A stretch of 18,339 nt of DNA from Dongia_A sp035274225 (GCA_035274225.1 DATEOK010000132.1:1-18339); one strand, 5' to 3'; positions 6,649-14,419 are shown, counted from the stretch's first letter. Notes: generated by a model not told the origin, from the letters alone. Numbers and translations are program-made.

Positions 6649-8871
6649 ATGGAGCGCAGACTTGCCGCTGTGATGATTGCCGACGTCGCTGGCTATAGCC
6701 ATCTCAGCCAGACGGACGAAGAAGGGACTCGCGCTCACTTCCAGGCCGAGCTTCACGAGGTGTTCGAGCCGAACATCGAGGAACACCACGGCCGGCTGGT
6801 CAAGACCATGGGCGACGCGCTCCTGGTAGAGTTCCACAGCGTCGTCGACGCCTTGCGCTGTGCGGTCGACGTGCAGCGCGCCGAGGCCGGGCGCAATGCC
6901 GCCTTGCCGTCCGATCGTCGGATGGTATTTCGCATCGGCATCAACCTCGGCGACGTCATCATCGAGGATAACGATATCCACGGCGACGGTGTCAACATAG
7001 CGCACCGCCTGCAGCAGCTCGCCGAGCTGGGAGGCGTCGTGATCTCCGGCACGGCATATGACCAGGTCGAGAAGAAGCTTGACGTGGGATATGAGTCCCT
7101 GGGCGAACGGCGGGTCAAGAACATCGACAAGCCGGTGCGCGCGTACCGCGTGCGGATGGACGCGGAAGCGGCCGGCAAGATCTTTGGCAGGCGGCAGTCG
7201 CTCGCCCGGCTTTGGCGCCGGCCGGTCGCCATTGTCGGGGCAATTGCTGTCCTTGTCGCGGTCGGGGCGGTAGCGTCGTGGCGGCCGTGGGAGCCGCAGG
7301 GCCCGTCTTCGGCAGTCGAACGCGCCGCGCTGCCGCTGCCGGACAAGCCGTCGATCGCGGTTCTGCCGTTCGGCAACCTCGGCCCCGAGTCCGAGCAGGC
7401 GTACTTCGCGCAAGGTCTTACCGACGACCTCATCACCGATCTGTCTAAAATCTCCGGGCTGCTCGTCATCGCCCGCAACTCCACGTCCGGTTACCAGGGC
7501 TCATCCACGGATGTGCGGGACGTGGCCGCGCAGTTGGGCGTTCGATACGTGTTGGAGGGAAGCGTGCGTCGTTCGGGCGATTCCGTTCGCATCAATGTGC
7601 AGCTGATCGACGGTGCGACCGGCGCGAATGTCTGGGCGGAGCGCTATGATCGCGCGTACGCAGAGATCTTCGTGCTTCAGGACGAAGTGATCAGACGGAT
7701 CGTCGAGGCCTTATCCGTGCGCTTGACGGAGAGCGAAAAGACGCAGATCACCCGGCTGCCAACGCGCAATCTCGAAGCCTATGACAACTACACGCGCGCG
7801 GAGCAGAAGGTCTACGATCTCTCTGCTCGGACCCTGGGCGAAGCGTTGTCCCTGTATCAGATGGCCATCTCGCTCGATCCGCAGTTCGCCGACGCCTACG
7901 CCGGTTATGCGCGCGCGCTCGTCGATGTCGTCAGCTTCGACTATCAGCCGGTAATGGTCAGCGCCGTAGCCCGCCAGCAGGCCTACGAGGCGGCGGGACG
8001 GGCGTTGGAATTGAACCCGCAAACAGCTCGGGCTTACGCGGTGCTCGGTATTCTGCAGTCGGTCGATGGCGAGCACGACGCAGCGATTGCCTCAGTGCAG
8101 AAGGCGGTGACCCTCGCTCCAAACAGCGCCGATGCCATGCTCAACATGGCAATCGTTCTCATCTATGCGGGGCAGCAGCCGGAGGCGTTGGCGGCCATGG
8201 AGCGAGTGCTTCACCTCAATCCGAAGCCGCAAGCGCAGGTCTACGACTACTACGCTTTAGCTCTGTTTATGAACAAGCGATACGAGGAGGCCGTTCAGGC
8301 AGTTCGGCTGGCTGGAGCCATCATGAAAAGCGACCTCGCCCTCGAGGTGCTTATCATGGCGTACACGCGGCTGGGTCAGACTGCAAACGCTCGTGAAGCG
8401 CTCGAAACCCTCATGACGAGATCGCCCGACATGAACCTGACTGCCGCCCGCATCGTCTACGGCCATCATCGCCGTCAAGAGGACCTCGACAACCGCATCA
8501 ATGCGCTTCGCGATGCCGGTGTGCCTGAGTGGCCCTACGGATTTCACGGAAGTTCGGCGGATCAGCTTGATGGTGCTGCGATCCAAGCCTTGGCTATCAA
8601 CAAGACTTGGGTCGGTCATGAGTATCGCGGCGCGCCGTTCGTGATGCAGATGACGGCAAAGGGCGAATATGCGCAGCGTGGGCCACAGGGATTGACAGCA
8701 GGAAAGCTCACCTTTGAAGGCGATCTTATGTGCATGCAATCAGGCGCCGTCGCCGTGGGGCGAAAGTTCTGCAGCCCGGTCTATCGCAATCCGCAAGGCA
8801 GTAGGGAACGGCAGGACGAGTATGTCTTTCCCGACGTGGCGACCATCTGGCATTTCTCGGTCGCCCAGTGA
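6649..8871 (+). CDS. class III adenylate/guanylate cyclase with TolB-like and TPR regions
   Basis: The product is a 740-residue multidomain signalling protein. Residues 1-168 form a class III nucleotide cyclase: metal-binding D12 (IADVAGYS) and D56 (KTMGDALLVEF), K52, and the N116/R120 pair in GDGVNIAHRL, so the domain looks catalytically intact. One transmembrane helix (about 191-210) separates it from a probable periplasmic part. That part holds a TolB/FlgO-like segment (234-358: SIAVLPFGNL, FAQGLTDDLITDLSKI, YVLEGSVRRSGDSVRINVQLID) followed by several TPR-like helical pairs (about 375-590). The last 110 residues contain C695 and C708 and match nothing I recognise. The architecture is common in alphaproteobacteria, and the ligand is unknown. 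The ATG has GGAG about 8 bases upstream. The gene is divergent from the exporter operon. Confidence 0.93.
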   Translation: MERRLAAVMIADVAGYSHLSQTDEEGTRAHFQAELHEVFEPNIEEHHGRLVKTMGDALLVEFHSVVDALRCAVDVQRAEAGRNAALPSDRRMVFRIGINLGDVIIEDNDIHGDGVNIAHRLQQLAELGGVVISGTAYDQVEKKLDVGYESLGERRVKNIDKPVRAYRVRMDAEAAGKIFGRRQSLARLWRRPVAIVGAIAVLVAVGAVASWRPWEPQGPSSAVERAALPLPDKPSIAVLPFGNLGPESEQAYFAQGLTDDLITDLSKISGLLVIARNSTSGYQGSSTDVRDVAAQLGVRYVLEGSVRRSGDSVRINVQLIDGATGANVWAERYDRAYAEIFVLQDEVIRRIVEALSVRLTESEKTQITRLPTRNLEAYDNYTRAEQKVYDLSARTLGEALSLYQMAISLDPQFADAYAGYARALVDVVSFDYQPVMVSAVARQQAYEAAGRALELNPQTARAYAVLGILQSVDGEHDAAIASVQKAVTLAPNSADAMLNMAIVLIYAGQQPEALAAMERVLHLNPKPQAQVYDYYALALFMNKRYEEAVQAVRLAGAIMKSDLALEVLIMAYTRLGQTANAREALETLMTRSPDMNLTAARIVYGHHRRQEDLDNRINALRDAGVPEWPYGFHGSSADQLDGAAIQALAINKTWVGHEYRGAPFVMQMTAKGEYAQRGPQGLTAGKLTFEGDLMCMQSGAVAVGRKFCSPVYRNPQGSRERQDEYVFPDVATIWHFSVAQ

Positions 8872-8908
8872 TGCCAGATATGATCGCCTAAGCTAGCTGT
8901 CAGCTCTC

Positions 8909-9400
8909 TTAGTTCCCTTGAATCTGCTTTTTCACCTCAGGCCAGCGGGTTTCGGCACCTGCAAGGATCTGGGAGGCCGTGGGGTCGAAGTCCTGCTCGA
9001 GGCCCCCGCTTCCGCCGAAGAGATAGAGCTTGCCATCGATGATGCGCCACGAGTTGGGATCGATGTTGTCGGTAACCAGCCCAAGCGATACGGAGCCAGC
9101 GCAAAAGCCGCCATACTGCGGGGCGTAGCTCATCGGCTCGGCTGCGAAGGCATCGCGATGTTTCGTGCTGGCAAAGTACCAAGTGGCACCGAGCCACGAT
9201 TGAGTGATATCAGGCGATCCCTGGACCGCGCGGCTCTCAGTAAAATAGGCGACGGGATCATAGCCCTGGATCGCGACATTGCCAAAATAGCCGGTGTTGA
9301 CCGCCGTGCGTTCCTCGGCATCAGCCGAGTTAAGCGAGAGGAGCGCGATTGTGATCACCGCCGCAAACAGACGGCCGGTAGTTGCGGACCGATTTCTCAT
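8909..9400 (-). CDS. exported YHS-domain protein
   Basis: The product has 163 residues. Residues 1-28 are a signal peptide (LFAAVITIALLSLNS, cleavage near ADA). The YHS-type domain spans about 44-130: QGYDPVAYF, ATWYFASTKHRDAF, the YAPQYGGFCAG turn with the single cysteine C100, and SWRIIDGKLYLF. YHS domains are often metal-associated; the family with this layout is periplasmic and poorly characterised. The frame extends upstream to 9490 but would overlap the ankyrin gene. The ATG at 9400 has a GGAGA ribosome site and directly opens a proper signal peptide, so I choose it. It follows the ankyrin gene after 26 bases and is almost certainly co-transcribed with it. Confidence 0.88.
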   Translation of the reverse strand: MRNRSATTGRLFAAVITIALLSLNSADAEERTAVNTGYFGNVAIQGYDPVAYFTESRAVQGSPDITQSWLGATWYFASTKHRDAFAAEPMSYAPQYGGFCAGSVSLGLVTDNIDPNSWRIIDGKLYLFGGSGGLEQDFDPTASQILAGAETRWPEVKKQIQGN

Positions 9401-9426
9401 CGTACGTCTCCTATCCTGCAACAGTT

Positions 9427-10029
9427 TCAGTTTCCCGCGGCGGCGCATTCGCCGTACGCGCCCTGCCCCATGAAATCGGCCGGTTGACACTTGGCGCCGT
9501 GACGCTTGAGCAGCGCCATCACATCCGTGCTCTGCATGAAGGTTGCCGCCGTCAGCGGCGTGTATCCGTTGCCCTGCACTGCTTCGAGCTCGGCACCGCG
9601 CTCAAGCAGCAATTCGACTACATCCGCGTGATTCTCCTCTGCCGCCACATGCAGTGGTGTGATGTTGCGTTCGGCATGGTCATCCACCGGCATGCCGCGA
9701 TCCAGCAGCATGGTGGCGATCTCGACACTGCCCGAGTACGCAGCTGCATGAAGTGCCGTGAAGCCGCGATCGTTCCGCGCCTTGATGTCGGCGCCCGCCT
9801 CGATCAGCGCGGCAGCGGCTGCCGCCTGGCGCGCGAGTGCCGCCTTGATCAGCGGCGTCTCGTCGCTTTGATCCCGCTCGTTGACATCGGAGCCAGCGGC
9901 GATGAGTTCTTGCACCTTGGCTGCGTCTCCGGCCTGCGCGGCGTCCACCAACGGGTCAGCGATCGCTCGTCCGTGAACGACGGCGATGCCAAACATCAAT
10001 AGCGAGGCTATGACCCATATTGCCCGCAT
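9427..10029 (-). CDS. exported ankyrin-repeat protein
   Basis: The product has 200 residues and starts with a signal peptide (residues 1-24, WVIASLLMFGIAVVHG, cleavage near AIA before DPL). About five ankyrin repeats fill residues 25-180, with repeat hallmarks such as ETPLIKAALARQ, GFTALHAAAYSGSVEIATMLLDRG and ITPLHVAAEENHADVVELLLERG. The C-terminus holds a cysteine pair, C181 and C195. The open frame reaches back to 10122, but the ATG at 10029 has an AAGGA site and begins the signal peptide. Ankyrin repeats mediate protein-protein contacts, here presumably in the periplasm, perhaps with the co-transcribed YHS protein. It could act as a chaperone or inhibitor, but nothing in the sequence decides this. 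Confidence 0.9.
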   Translation of the reverse strand: MRAIWVIASLLMFGIAVVHGRAIADPLVDAAQAGDAAKVQELIAAGSDVNERDQSDETPLIKAALARQAAAAAALIEAGADIKARNDRGFTALHAAAYSGSVEIATMLLDRGMPVDDHAERNITPLHVAAEENHADVVELLLERGAELEAVQGNGYTPLTAATFMQSTDVMALLKRHGAKCQPADFMGQGAYGECAAAGN

Positions 10030-10360
10030 CGCGCCATCCTTGGCCGGTAAATGCGAACAAACTGCGCTTGCTGAGCACCGCTCGGCAGAAGTACTTAATA
10101 GTGCTCCACGAACCTGAAGCAATCAAGCGTTGAGAACGGCATGCCTTGTGATGCACTACAGGACAGCTTTCCCGTCAATTTCAGACTCCAGCGTAGCCAG
10201 GACGCGTGCGCGAACGCGGCTAAGGTCCGTCCTTGTTTGGATCCCGCATGGAGCGGCACTATCGTGTGTATAAATTCTGTCGCACTGTCGAAATTGCATC
10301 CGCCCAAACGTCATGGAGCCGGCGGTGCATGTCGCGCCGCGCCAACGGAGGGAGACGGTC
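10030..10360. other. divergent intergenic region (ankyrin / YCII)
   Basis: About 330 bases lie between the divergent ankyrin and YCII genes. Several short open frames cross it, but none has a ribosome site or recognisable protein features. The only clear signal is the candidate ECF-type promoter at 10286-10312 facing the YCII gene. I found no convincing promoter for the ankyrin gene. Confidence 0.6.
10286..10312 (+). promoter_or_regulatory. candidate ECF42-dependent promoter
   Basis: TGTCGA at 10286-10291 and CGTC at 10309-10312 are separated by exactly 17 bases and lie about 50 bases before the YCII start codon. TGTCGA with a CGTC/CGAC-type -10 matches what I recall as the promoter motif of ECF42 sigma factors, which usually drive their own DGPF/YCII-sigma operon. 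The position directly upstream of such an operon supports autoregulation; the assignment is from memory of the motif and is untested. Confidence 0.55.
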
Positions 10361-10711
10361 ATGAAATACATGCTGCTGATCTACGGTGACGAAGCGAAGA
10401 TGCGCGCGATCCCGAAGGAGGATGCGAGCAAGATGATGCCGGCCTATTTCGCCTACACCGAAGCATTGAAGAAGGCCGGTATCCTGCTTGGCGGGGATCG
10501 CCTGCAGTTCACCGACATGGCAACCACGGTGCGCATCCGCGAGGGCAAGACGAACGTCGTCAACGGGCCCTATGCGGAGGCTAAGGAGCAACTCGCCGGC
10601 TACTACCTGATCGACGTGCCGGACATGGACAGCGCCTTGTCCTGGGCCTCGCGCTGCCCCGGCGCCAGCGCCGGGACAGTCGAGGTGCGGCCGCTCTGGA
10701 TCATGCAGTAG
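10361..10711 (+). CDS. YCII/DGPF-domain protein, ECF42 partner
   Basis: This is a small cytosolic protein of 116 residues with the YCII-related (DGPF) fold: MKYMLLIYGDEAKM at the start, TTVRIREGKTNVVNGPYAEAKEQLAGYYLIDV in the centre, and VEVRPLW at the end. The motif usually written DGPF reads NGPY here, a variant of the signature. Proteins of this family are encoded next to ECF42 sigma factors across many phyla; their biochemical role is unresolved, though a link to the sigma factor's signal is commonly assumed. The frame extends upstream to 10313, but the ATG at 10361 has a strong GGAGGGA ribosome site and gives the family N-terminus. The stop is 4 bases before the sigma gene start, so the two form an operon. 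Confidence 0.92.
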   Translation: MKYMLLIYGDEAKMRAIPKEDASKMMPAYFAYTEALKKAGILLGGDRLQFTDMATTVRIREGKTNVVNGPYAEAKEQLAGYYLIDVPDMDSALSWASRCPGASAGTVEVRPLWIMQ

Positions 10712-10715
10712 GTCC

Positions 10716-11978
10716 GTGACGGCGCGCGACGACGGGGGCAGCCATGCGACCGCAGAAGCGGTCGCGCGCCGCAGCTACGGCAAGCTCGTTGCCTATCTCG
10801 CCCAGCGCACGCGCGACGTGGCGGCGGCGGAGGACGCATTGTCCGACGCCTTCGCCGCCGCGCTCGCGGACTGGGCGGCGAGCGGCATCCCACGGCAACC
10901 CGAAGCCTGGTTGCTCGCGGTGGCGCGCCGCAAGGCGACGGACGTCGCGCGCCGGCGCCACACCAGCGATGCGGCGGCGGCAGAGATTCGCCTGATGGCC
11001 GAAGAGATCGAAAGCAATCGCGCGAGCGCACCGGAGATCCCCGACGAGCGCCTGGCGCTGATGTTCGCCTGCGCGCATCCGGCAATCGAGGCCGGCATCC
11101 GCGCGCCGTTGATCCTGCAGACCATCCTCGGCTTCGACGCCGCCACCATCGCCTCGGCGTTCCTGGTCGCGCCGGCGACCATGGGCCAGCGCCTGGTGCG
11201 CGCCAAGCAGAAGATCGCGCTGGCCGGCATCCCGTTCCGGCTGCCGGAGCGGATCGACTTGCCGGAACGTTTGGGCGCAGTGCTGGAGGCGATCTACGCC
11301 GCCTTCACCGAAGGCTGGTCCGACCCGGCGGGTACGGAAGCGCGGCGGCGCAACCTGGCGGAGGAAGGGATTTGGCTCGGGCGGCTGGCGGCATCGCTGC
11401 TGCCGGAGGAGCCGGAGGCCCTGGGGCTGCTGGCGTTGATGCTCTACGCCGACGCCCGGCGGCCGGCACGACGCGATGCGCAGGGCGACTACGTCCCCCT
11501 CGCCGAGCAGGATACGGCGCAGTGGGATGCCGACCTGATCGCCGAGGCCGAGACGTTGCTGCGCGCCGCCGGCGCCAAGAGCACTCTGGGCCGCTATCAG
11601 TTGGAGGCGGCGATTCAGTCCGCCCATGTCGTGCGGCGGCTGACCGGGCGGGCCGATTGGGATGCCATCGAGATGCTGTACGGCGCGCTGGCGGCGGTGA
11701 CCGGGTCGCCGGTGGTGGCGATCAACCGAGCAGTCGCAATCGCGGAGACGCGGGGGCCGGCCGCGGGCCTCGCCGCACTCGATCTCCTCAAGGACGATCC
11801 GCAACTCACCGCCTACCAACCCTATTGGGCGGCCCGGGCAGGATTGCTGGCCCGAACCGGCGCCCGCGCGGAAGCGGACCGGGCCTATGAACTGGCGATC
11901 GGACTGGAATCCGATCCTGCGGTCCGGCGCTATCTCCAGCGCCAGCGCGAGCGGCCGGAAGGCTATCGATCGGAGTAG
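10716..11978 (+). CDS. ECF42-type RNA polymerase sigma factor
   Basis: The product is a 420-residue sigma factor of the ECF42 kind. The sigma-2 region spans about 15-85 (YGKLVAYLAQRTRDVAAAEDALSDAF, PEAWLLAVARRKATDVARRR). The sigma-4 region spans about 112-168 (ERLALMFACAHPAIE, TIASAFLVAPATMGQRLVRAKQKI). The long C-terminal extension (about 185-410) carries the group's conserved blocks: IYAAFTEGW, LLALMLYADARRPAR, LAEQDTAQWD, GRYQLEAAIQSAH and NRAVA, with TPR-like helices at the end. In this group the extension replaces an anti-sigma factor and is needed for activity. The start is a GTG 4 bases after the YCII stop, with weak AGGT spacing, suggesting coupled translation. The 3' end overlaps the convergent small gene by 16 bases. 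Confidence 0.94.
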   Translation: MTARDDGGSHATAEAVARRSYGKLVAYLAQRTRDVAAAEDALSDAFAAALADWAASGIPRQPEAWLLAVARRKATDVARRRHTSDAAAAEIRLMAEEIESNRASAPEIPDERLALMFACAHPAIEAGIRAPLILQTILGFDAATIASAFLVAPATMGQRLVRAKQKIALAGIPFRLPERIDLPERLGAVLEAIYAAFTEGWSDPAGTEARRRNLAEEGIWLGRLAASLLPEEPEALGLLALMLYADARRPARRDAQGDYVPLAEQDTAQWDADLIAEAETLLRAAGAKSTLGRYQLEAAIQSAHVVRRLTGRADWDAIEMLYGALAAVTGSPVVAINRAVAIAETRGPAAGLAALDLLKDDPQLTAYQPYWAARAGLLARTGARAEADRAYELAIGLESDPAVRRYLQRQRERPEGYRSE

Positions 11979-12184
11979 AACTCCAGGTAGACCCGACGCG
12001 CGGGAGATGAATCCGGATCGTGGCAGGCGCGCGACTTGAGGCGGAGCTCTTCATAGCGATGCGCCGCCGCAATCGCCTGGCTGAACTCGAAAGAGACGGC
12101 ACGAATGACGGTGAGCGTCCGGTCCGACGCGGTCGGATACTGCCGGGGCCAGATGGAAGTAGGTAAGTGTGCAGTACGTTTCAT
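11963..12184 (-). CDS. small hypothetical protein (73 aa)
   Basis: A 73-residue basic protein begins MKRTAHLPTSIWPRQYP. It contains a helix-like AIAAAHRYEELRLKSRA (about 37-53) and ends ARRVYLEFYSDR. The AAxRYEEL-type segment recalls small uncharacterised proteins of alphaproteobacteria, but I cannot name a family. It is convergent with the sigma-factor gene and overlaps its last 16 bases. The ATG at 12184 has only a loose AGGGAT site about 9 bases upstream. No signal peptide or membrane helix is visible. It could be a chance ORF; amino-acid composition unlike the GC-rich antisense shadows around it argues for a gene. Confidence 0.45.
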   Translation of the reverse strand: MKRTAHLPTSIWPRQYPTASDRTLTVIRAVSFEFSQAIAAAHRYEELRLKSRACHDPDSSPARRVYLEFYSDR

Positions 12185-12422
12185 GACACGGCGATCCCTA
12201 TGACGCAGCTGATATGAATTCGGTGGCAGACACCCTGAATTCGCGTGCAGGAACTATCCTCCCTGGCTGCCTATGGATCGCTTATGCCATCACGCGCCGT
12301 CTGCGGCGTTCGTTAACGATCGGAATGCTGGCGGGGATTCGCGCGCCCGAGACGGCGCTTTTTGAGAGTGCGGGAGCGCCTTGGCGCCTGAAATCATGCC
12401 TGCTCAAATTACAGGCAATCTC

Positions 12423-12437
12423 GCCCAATTGTTGGGC
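12423..12437. promoter_or_regulatory. candidate activator site (NtrC-type position)
   Basis: GCCCAATTGTTGGGC is a palindrome with 6-base arms and 3 central bases, centred about 97 bases upstream of the predicted sigma-54 start. Further GCCCA (12457-12461) and TGGGC (12477-12481) half-sites follow. The position fits an enhancer-binding protein such as NtrC, but the sequence does not match the usual GCAC/GTGC core, so the identity of the bound protein is open. Confidence 0.33.
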
Positions 12438-12501
12438 AAACAGGGCGTTGGACAAGGCCCAAAAATGGCGCAAAGCTGGGCGTTCGACGAAACGTATGGC
12501 T

Positions 12502-12517
12502 TGGCACGACCCTTGCT
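12502..12517 (+). promoter_or_regulatory. sigma-54 (RpoN) promoter of glnB-glnA
   Basis: TGGCACGACCCTTGCT matches the -24/-12 consensus TGGCACG-N4-TTGCW at every fixed base. The GG (12503-12504) and GC (12515-12516) doublets are 12 bases apart as required. The predicted transcript start is near 12528, leaving a leader of about 26 bases to the glnB ATG. Such promoters need an ATP-dependent activator; in glnBA operons this is usually NtrC, active under nitrogen limitation. Confidence 0.92.
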
Positions 12518-12553
12518 GATACGCGTCTGGTCGCAGGCCATTCAGGTGTTCAA

Positions 12554-12892
12554 ATGAAGAAAATCGAAGCCATCATCAAGCCGTTCAAGCTGGACGAAGT
12601 GAAGGACGCGCTGCACGAGGTCGGCATTCAGGGGTTGACCGTGACCGAAGCCAAGGGTTTCGGCCGGCAGAAGGGTCATACCGAGCTCTATCGCGGCGCC
12701 GAGTATGTCGTCGATTTCCTGCCCAAGATGAAGCTGGAAGTCGTCGTAGAAGACCACATGGTCGAGCGCGCCATCGAGGCGATCCGCCAGGCGGCGGCCA
12801 CCGGGCGCATCGGCGATGGCAAGATCTTCGTGCTGAACGTCGAGGAAGCGATCCGCATCCGCACCGGCGAGCGCGGTCCGGAAGCGATCTAA
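12554..12892 (+). CDS. glnB: nitrogen regulatory protein PII
   Basis: This trimeric cytosolic signal protein of 112 residues senses 2-oxoglutarate and ATP/ADP. It relays nitrogen status to the adenylyltransferase GlnE and the NtrB kinase. All PII landmarks are visible: MKKIEAIIKPFKLDEVKDAL, the T-loop (about 36-54) with the uridylylation site Y51 in RGAEYVVDF, the B-loop TGRIGDGKIFV (83-93) and the C-terminal RIRTGERG. Length is exactly that of the family. The position before glnA favours the GlnB paralogue over the amtB-linked GlnK. A CAGGTG ribosome site precedes the ATG. Transcription from the sigma-54 promoter 37 bases upstream indicates nitrogen control; glnA follows after 75 bases in the same direction. 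Confidence 0.97.
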   Translation: MKKIEAIIKPFKLDEVKDALHEVGIQGLTVTEAKGFGRQKGHTELYRGAEYVVDFLPKMKLEVVVEDHMVERAIEAIRQAAATGRIGDGKIFVLNVEEAIRIRTGERGPEAI

Positions 12893-12913
12893 AAAGAAGT
12901 GATCGTGGGAGCA

Positions 12914-12932
12914 CCGGCGGCTTGACCGCCGG
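12914..12932 (+). other. intercistronic hairpin between glnB and glnA
   Basis: CCGGCGG (12914-12920) and CCGCCGG (12926-12932) form a perfect 7-bp stem with a 5-base loop, 21 bases after the glnB stop. It lacks a T-tract, so it is not a standard terminator. It may block 3' exonucleases or cause partial termination, letting glnB and glnA reach different levels. Confidence 0.6.
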
Positions 12933-12967
12933 ACCAGTCAACCAACACCAGAGATCAGGAAGGTACC

Positions 12968-14377
12968 ATGTCGAGCGTCAGAAAAGTGTTGGATCTCATC
13001 AAGAAGGAAGAGATCCAGTATGTCGATTTCCGTTTCACCGATCCACAGGGCCAGTGGCAGCATCTGGCGCATCATGTGTCGACCATCACCGAGGAATTCC
13101 TGACGGAAGGCGTGATGTTCGACGGTTCGTCGATCGCCGGCTGGAAGGCGATCAACGAGTCCGACATGACCCTGCTGCCGGACTGCGACAGCGCGGTCCT
13201 GGACCCCTTCTCCGCCCAGAAGCTGCTGGTCATCTTCTGCGACGTCGCCGAGCCGCTGACCGGCCAGAACTACGGCCGTGACCCGCGCTCGATCGCCAAG
13301 AAGGCCGAAGCCTACGTGAAGAGCTCCGGCATCGGCGACATCGCCTATTTCGGCCCGGAGGCCGAGTTCTTCGTGTTCGACGACGTCCGCTACGACGTCA
13401 GGATGAACCAGACCTTCGTCTACATCGATAGCGAGGAAGGTCCGTACGTCTCGGGCAAGAAGTTCGACGAGGGCAATCACGGCCACCGCATGAAGGTGAA
13501 GGGCGGCTATTTCCCGGTCGCGCCGCTGGATTCCGGCGGCGACCTGCGCTCGGAAATGCTGTCAACCCTCGCCGCTATGGGCGTTGAGGTCGAGAAGCAC
13601 CACCACGAAGTGGCGCCGAGCCAGCATGAGCTGGGCGTGAAGTTCGGCACGCTGGTGCATTGCGCCGACGCGATGATCAAATACAAGTACGTGGTGAAGA
13701 ACGTCGCGCACGCCTACGGCAAGACTGCGACCTTCATGCCGAAGCCGGTCAAGGGCGACAACGGTTCGGGCATGCACGTGCACCAGTCGATCTGGAAGGG
13801 CGGCAAGCCGCTGTTCGCGGGCAACGGCTATGCCGACCTGTCCGAGATGGCGCTCTACTACATCGGCGGCATCATCAAGCATGCCAAGGCGATCAACGCC
13901 TTCACCAACCCGACCACCAACAGCTACAAGCGCCTGATCCCCGGCTTCGAAGCGCCGGTGCTGCTGGCTTATTCGTCGCGCAACCGCTCGGCGTCCTGCC
14001 GCATCCCGTATGTGGCGAGCCCGAACGGCAAGCGCGTCGAGGTCCGCTTCCCCGATCCGTTGGCCAATCCGTACCTCGCCTTCTCGGCGATGCTGATGGC
14101 CGGCCTTGACGGCATCCAGAACAAGATCCATCCGGGCGACCCGATGGACAAGAACCTGTACGACCTGCCGCCGGAAGAGCTGGCCGACGTGCCGACGGTG
14201 TGCGGCAGCCTCCGCCAGGCGCTGGAATCGCTGGAAGCCGATCACGCCTTCCTGCTCAAGGGCGACGTGTTCAACAAGGACTTCATCGAGGCCTACTCGG
14301 CGCTGAAGTGGGAAGAGGTGTATGCCCTCGAGCATACGCCACACCCGATCGAGTACCAGATGTACTATTCAAGCTAA
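12968..14377 (+). CDS. glnA: glutamine synthetase, type I
   Basis: This 469-residue, dodecameric GSI-beta enzyme makes glutamine from glutamate, ammonia and ATP. Visible signatures are FDGSSIAGW (51-59), metal-site residues E131 and E133 in GPEAEFF, E214 and E221 in HHHEVAPSQHE, the KPVKGDNGSGMHVHQS block (259-274), the NRSASCRIPY arginine region (339-348), and RFPDP (360-364). Y398 in KNLYDLP is the adenylylation site used by GlnE, so activity is expected to be tuned through PII and GlnE. An AGGAAGG ribosome site lies just before the ATG. The gene is second in the glnB-glnA operon and ends at a strong terminator. Confidence 0.99.
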   Translation: MSSVRKVLDLIKKEEIQYVDFRFTDPQGQWQHLAHHVSTITEEFLTEGVMFDGSSIAGWKAINESDMTLLPDCDSAVLDPFSAQKLLVIFCDVAEPLTGQNYGRDPRSIAKKAEAYVKSSGIGDIAYFGPEAEFFVFDDVRYDVRMNQTFVYIDSEEGPYVSGKKFDEGNHGHRMKVKGGYFPVAPLDSGGDLRSEMLSTLAAMGVEVEKHHHEVAPSQHELGVKFGTLVHCADAMIKYKYVVKNVAHAYGKTATFMPKPVKGDNGSGMHVHQSIWKGGKPLFAGNGYADLSEMALYYIGGIIKHAKAINAFTNPTTNSYKRLIPGFEAPVLLAYSSRNRSASCRIPYVASPNGKRVEVRFPDPLANPYLAFSAMLMAGLDGIQNKIHPGDPMDKNLYDLPPEELADVPTVCGSLRQALESLEADHAFLLKGDVFNKDFIEAYSALKWEEVYALEHTPHPIEYQMYYSS

Positions 14378-14419
14378 GTAGCAATTCCCTGCCGCGGTTT
14401 GCGACCCCGCGGAAATCGG

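Larger units (their letters stand above)
12185..12553. other. gene-free control region upstream of glnB
   Basis: Roughly 370 bases contain no supported gene; a 101-residue plus-strand frame (12214-12519) crosses it but has no ribosome site and runs through the promoter. The stretch is relatively AT-rich for this window and holds the sigma-54 promoter at 12502-12517 and several GCCCA/TGGGC half-sites between 12423 and 12481. It is best read as the nitrogen-control region of glnB-glnA. Confidence 0.7.

Noticed and set aside
12214..12519. 101-residue plus-strand frame upstream of glnB
   Set aside because: No ribosome site, no domain pattern, and it runs through the sigma-54 promoter and activator region.
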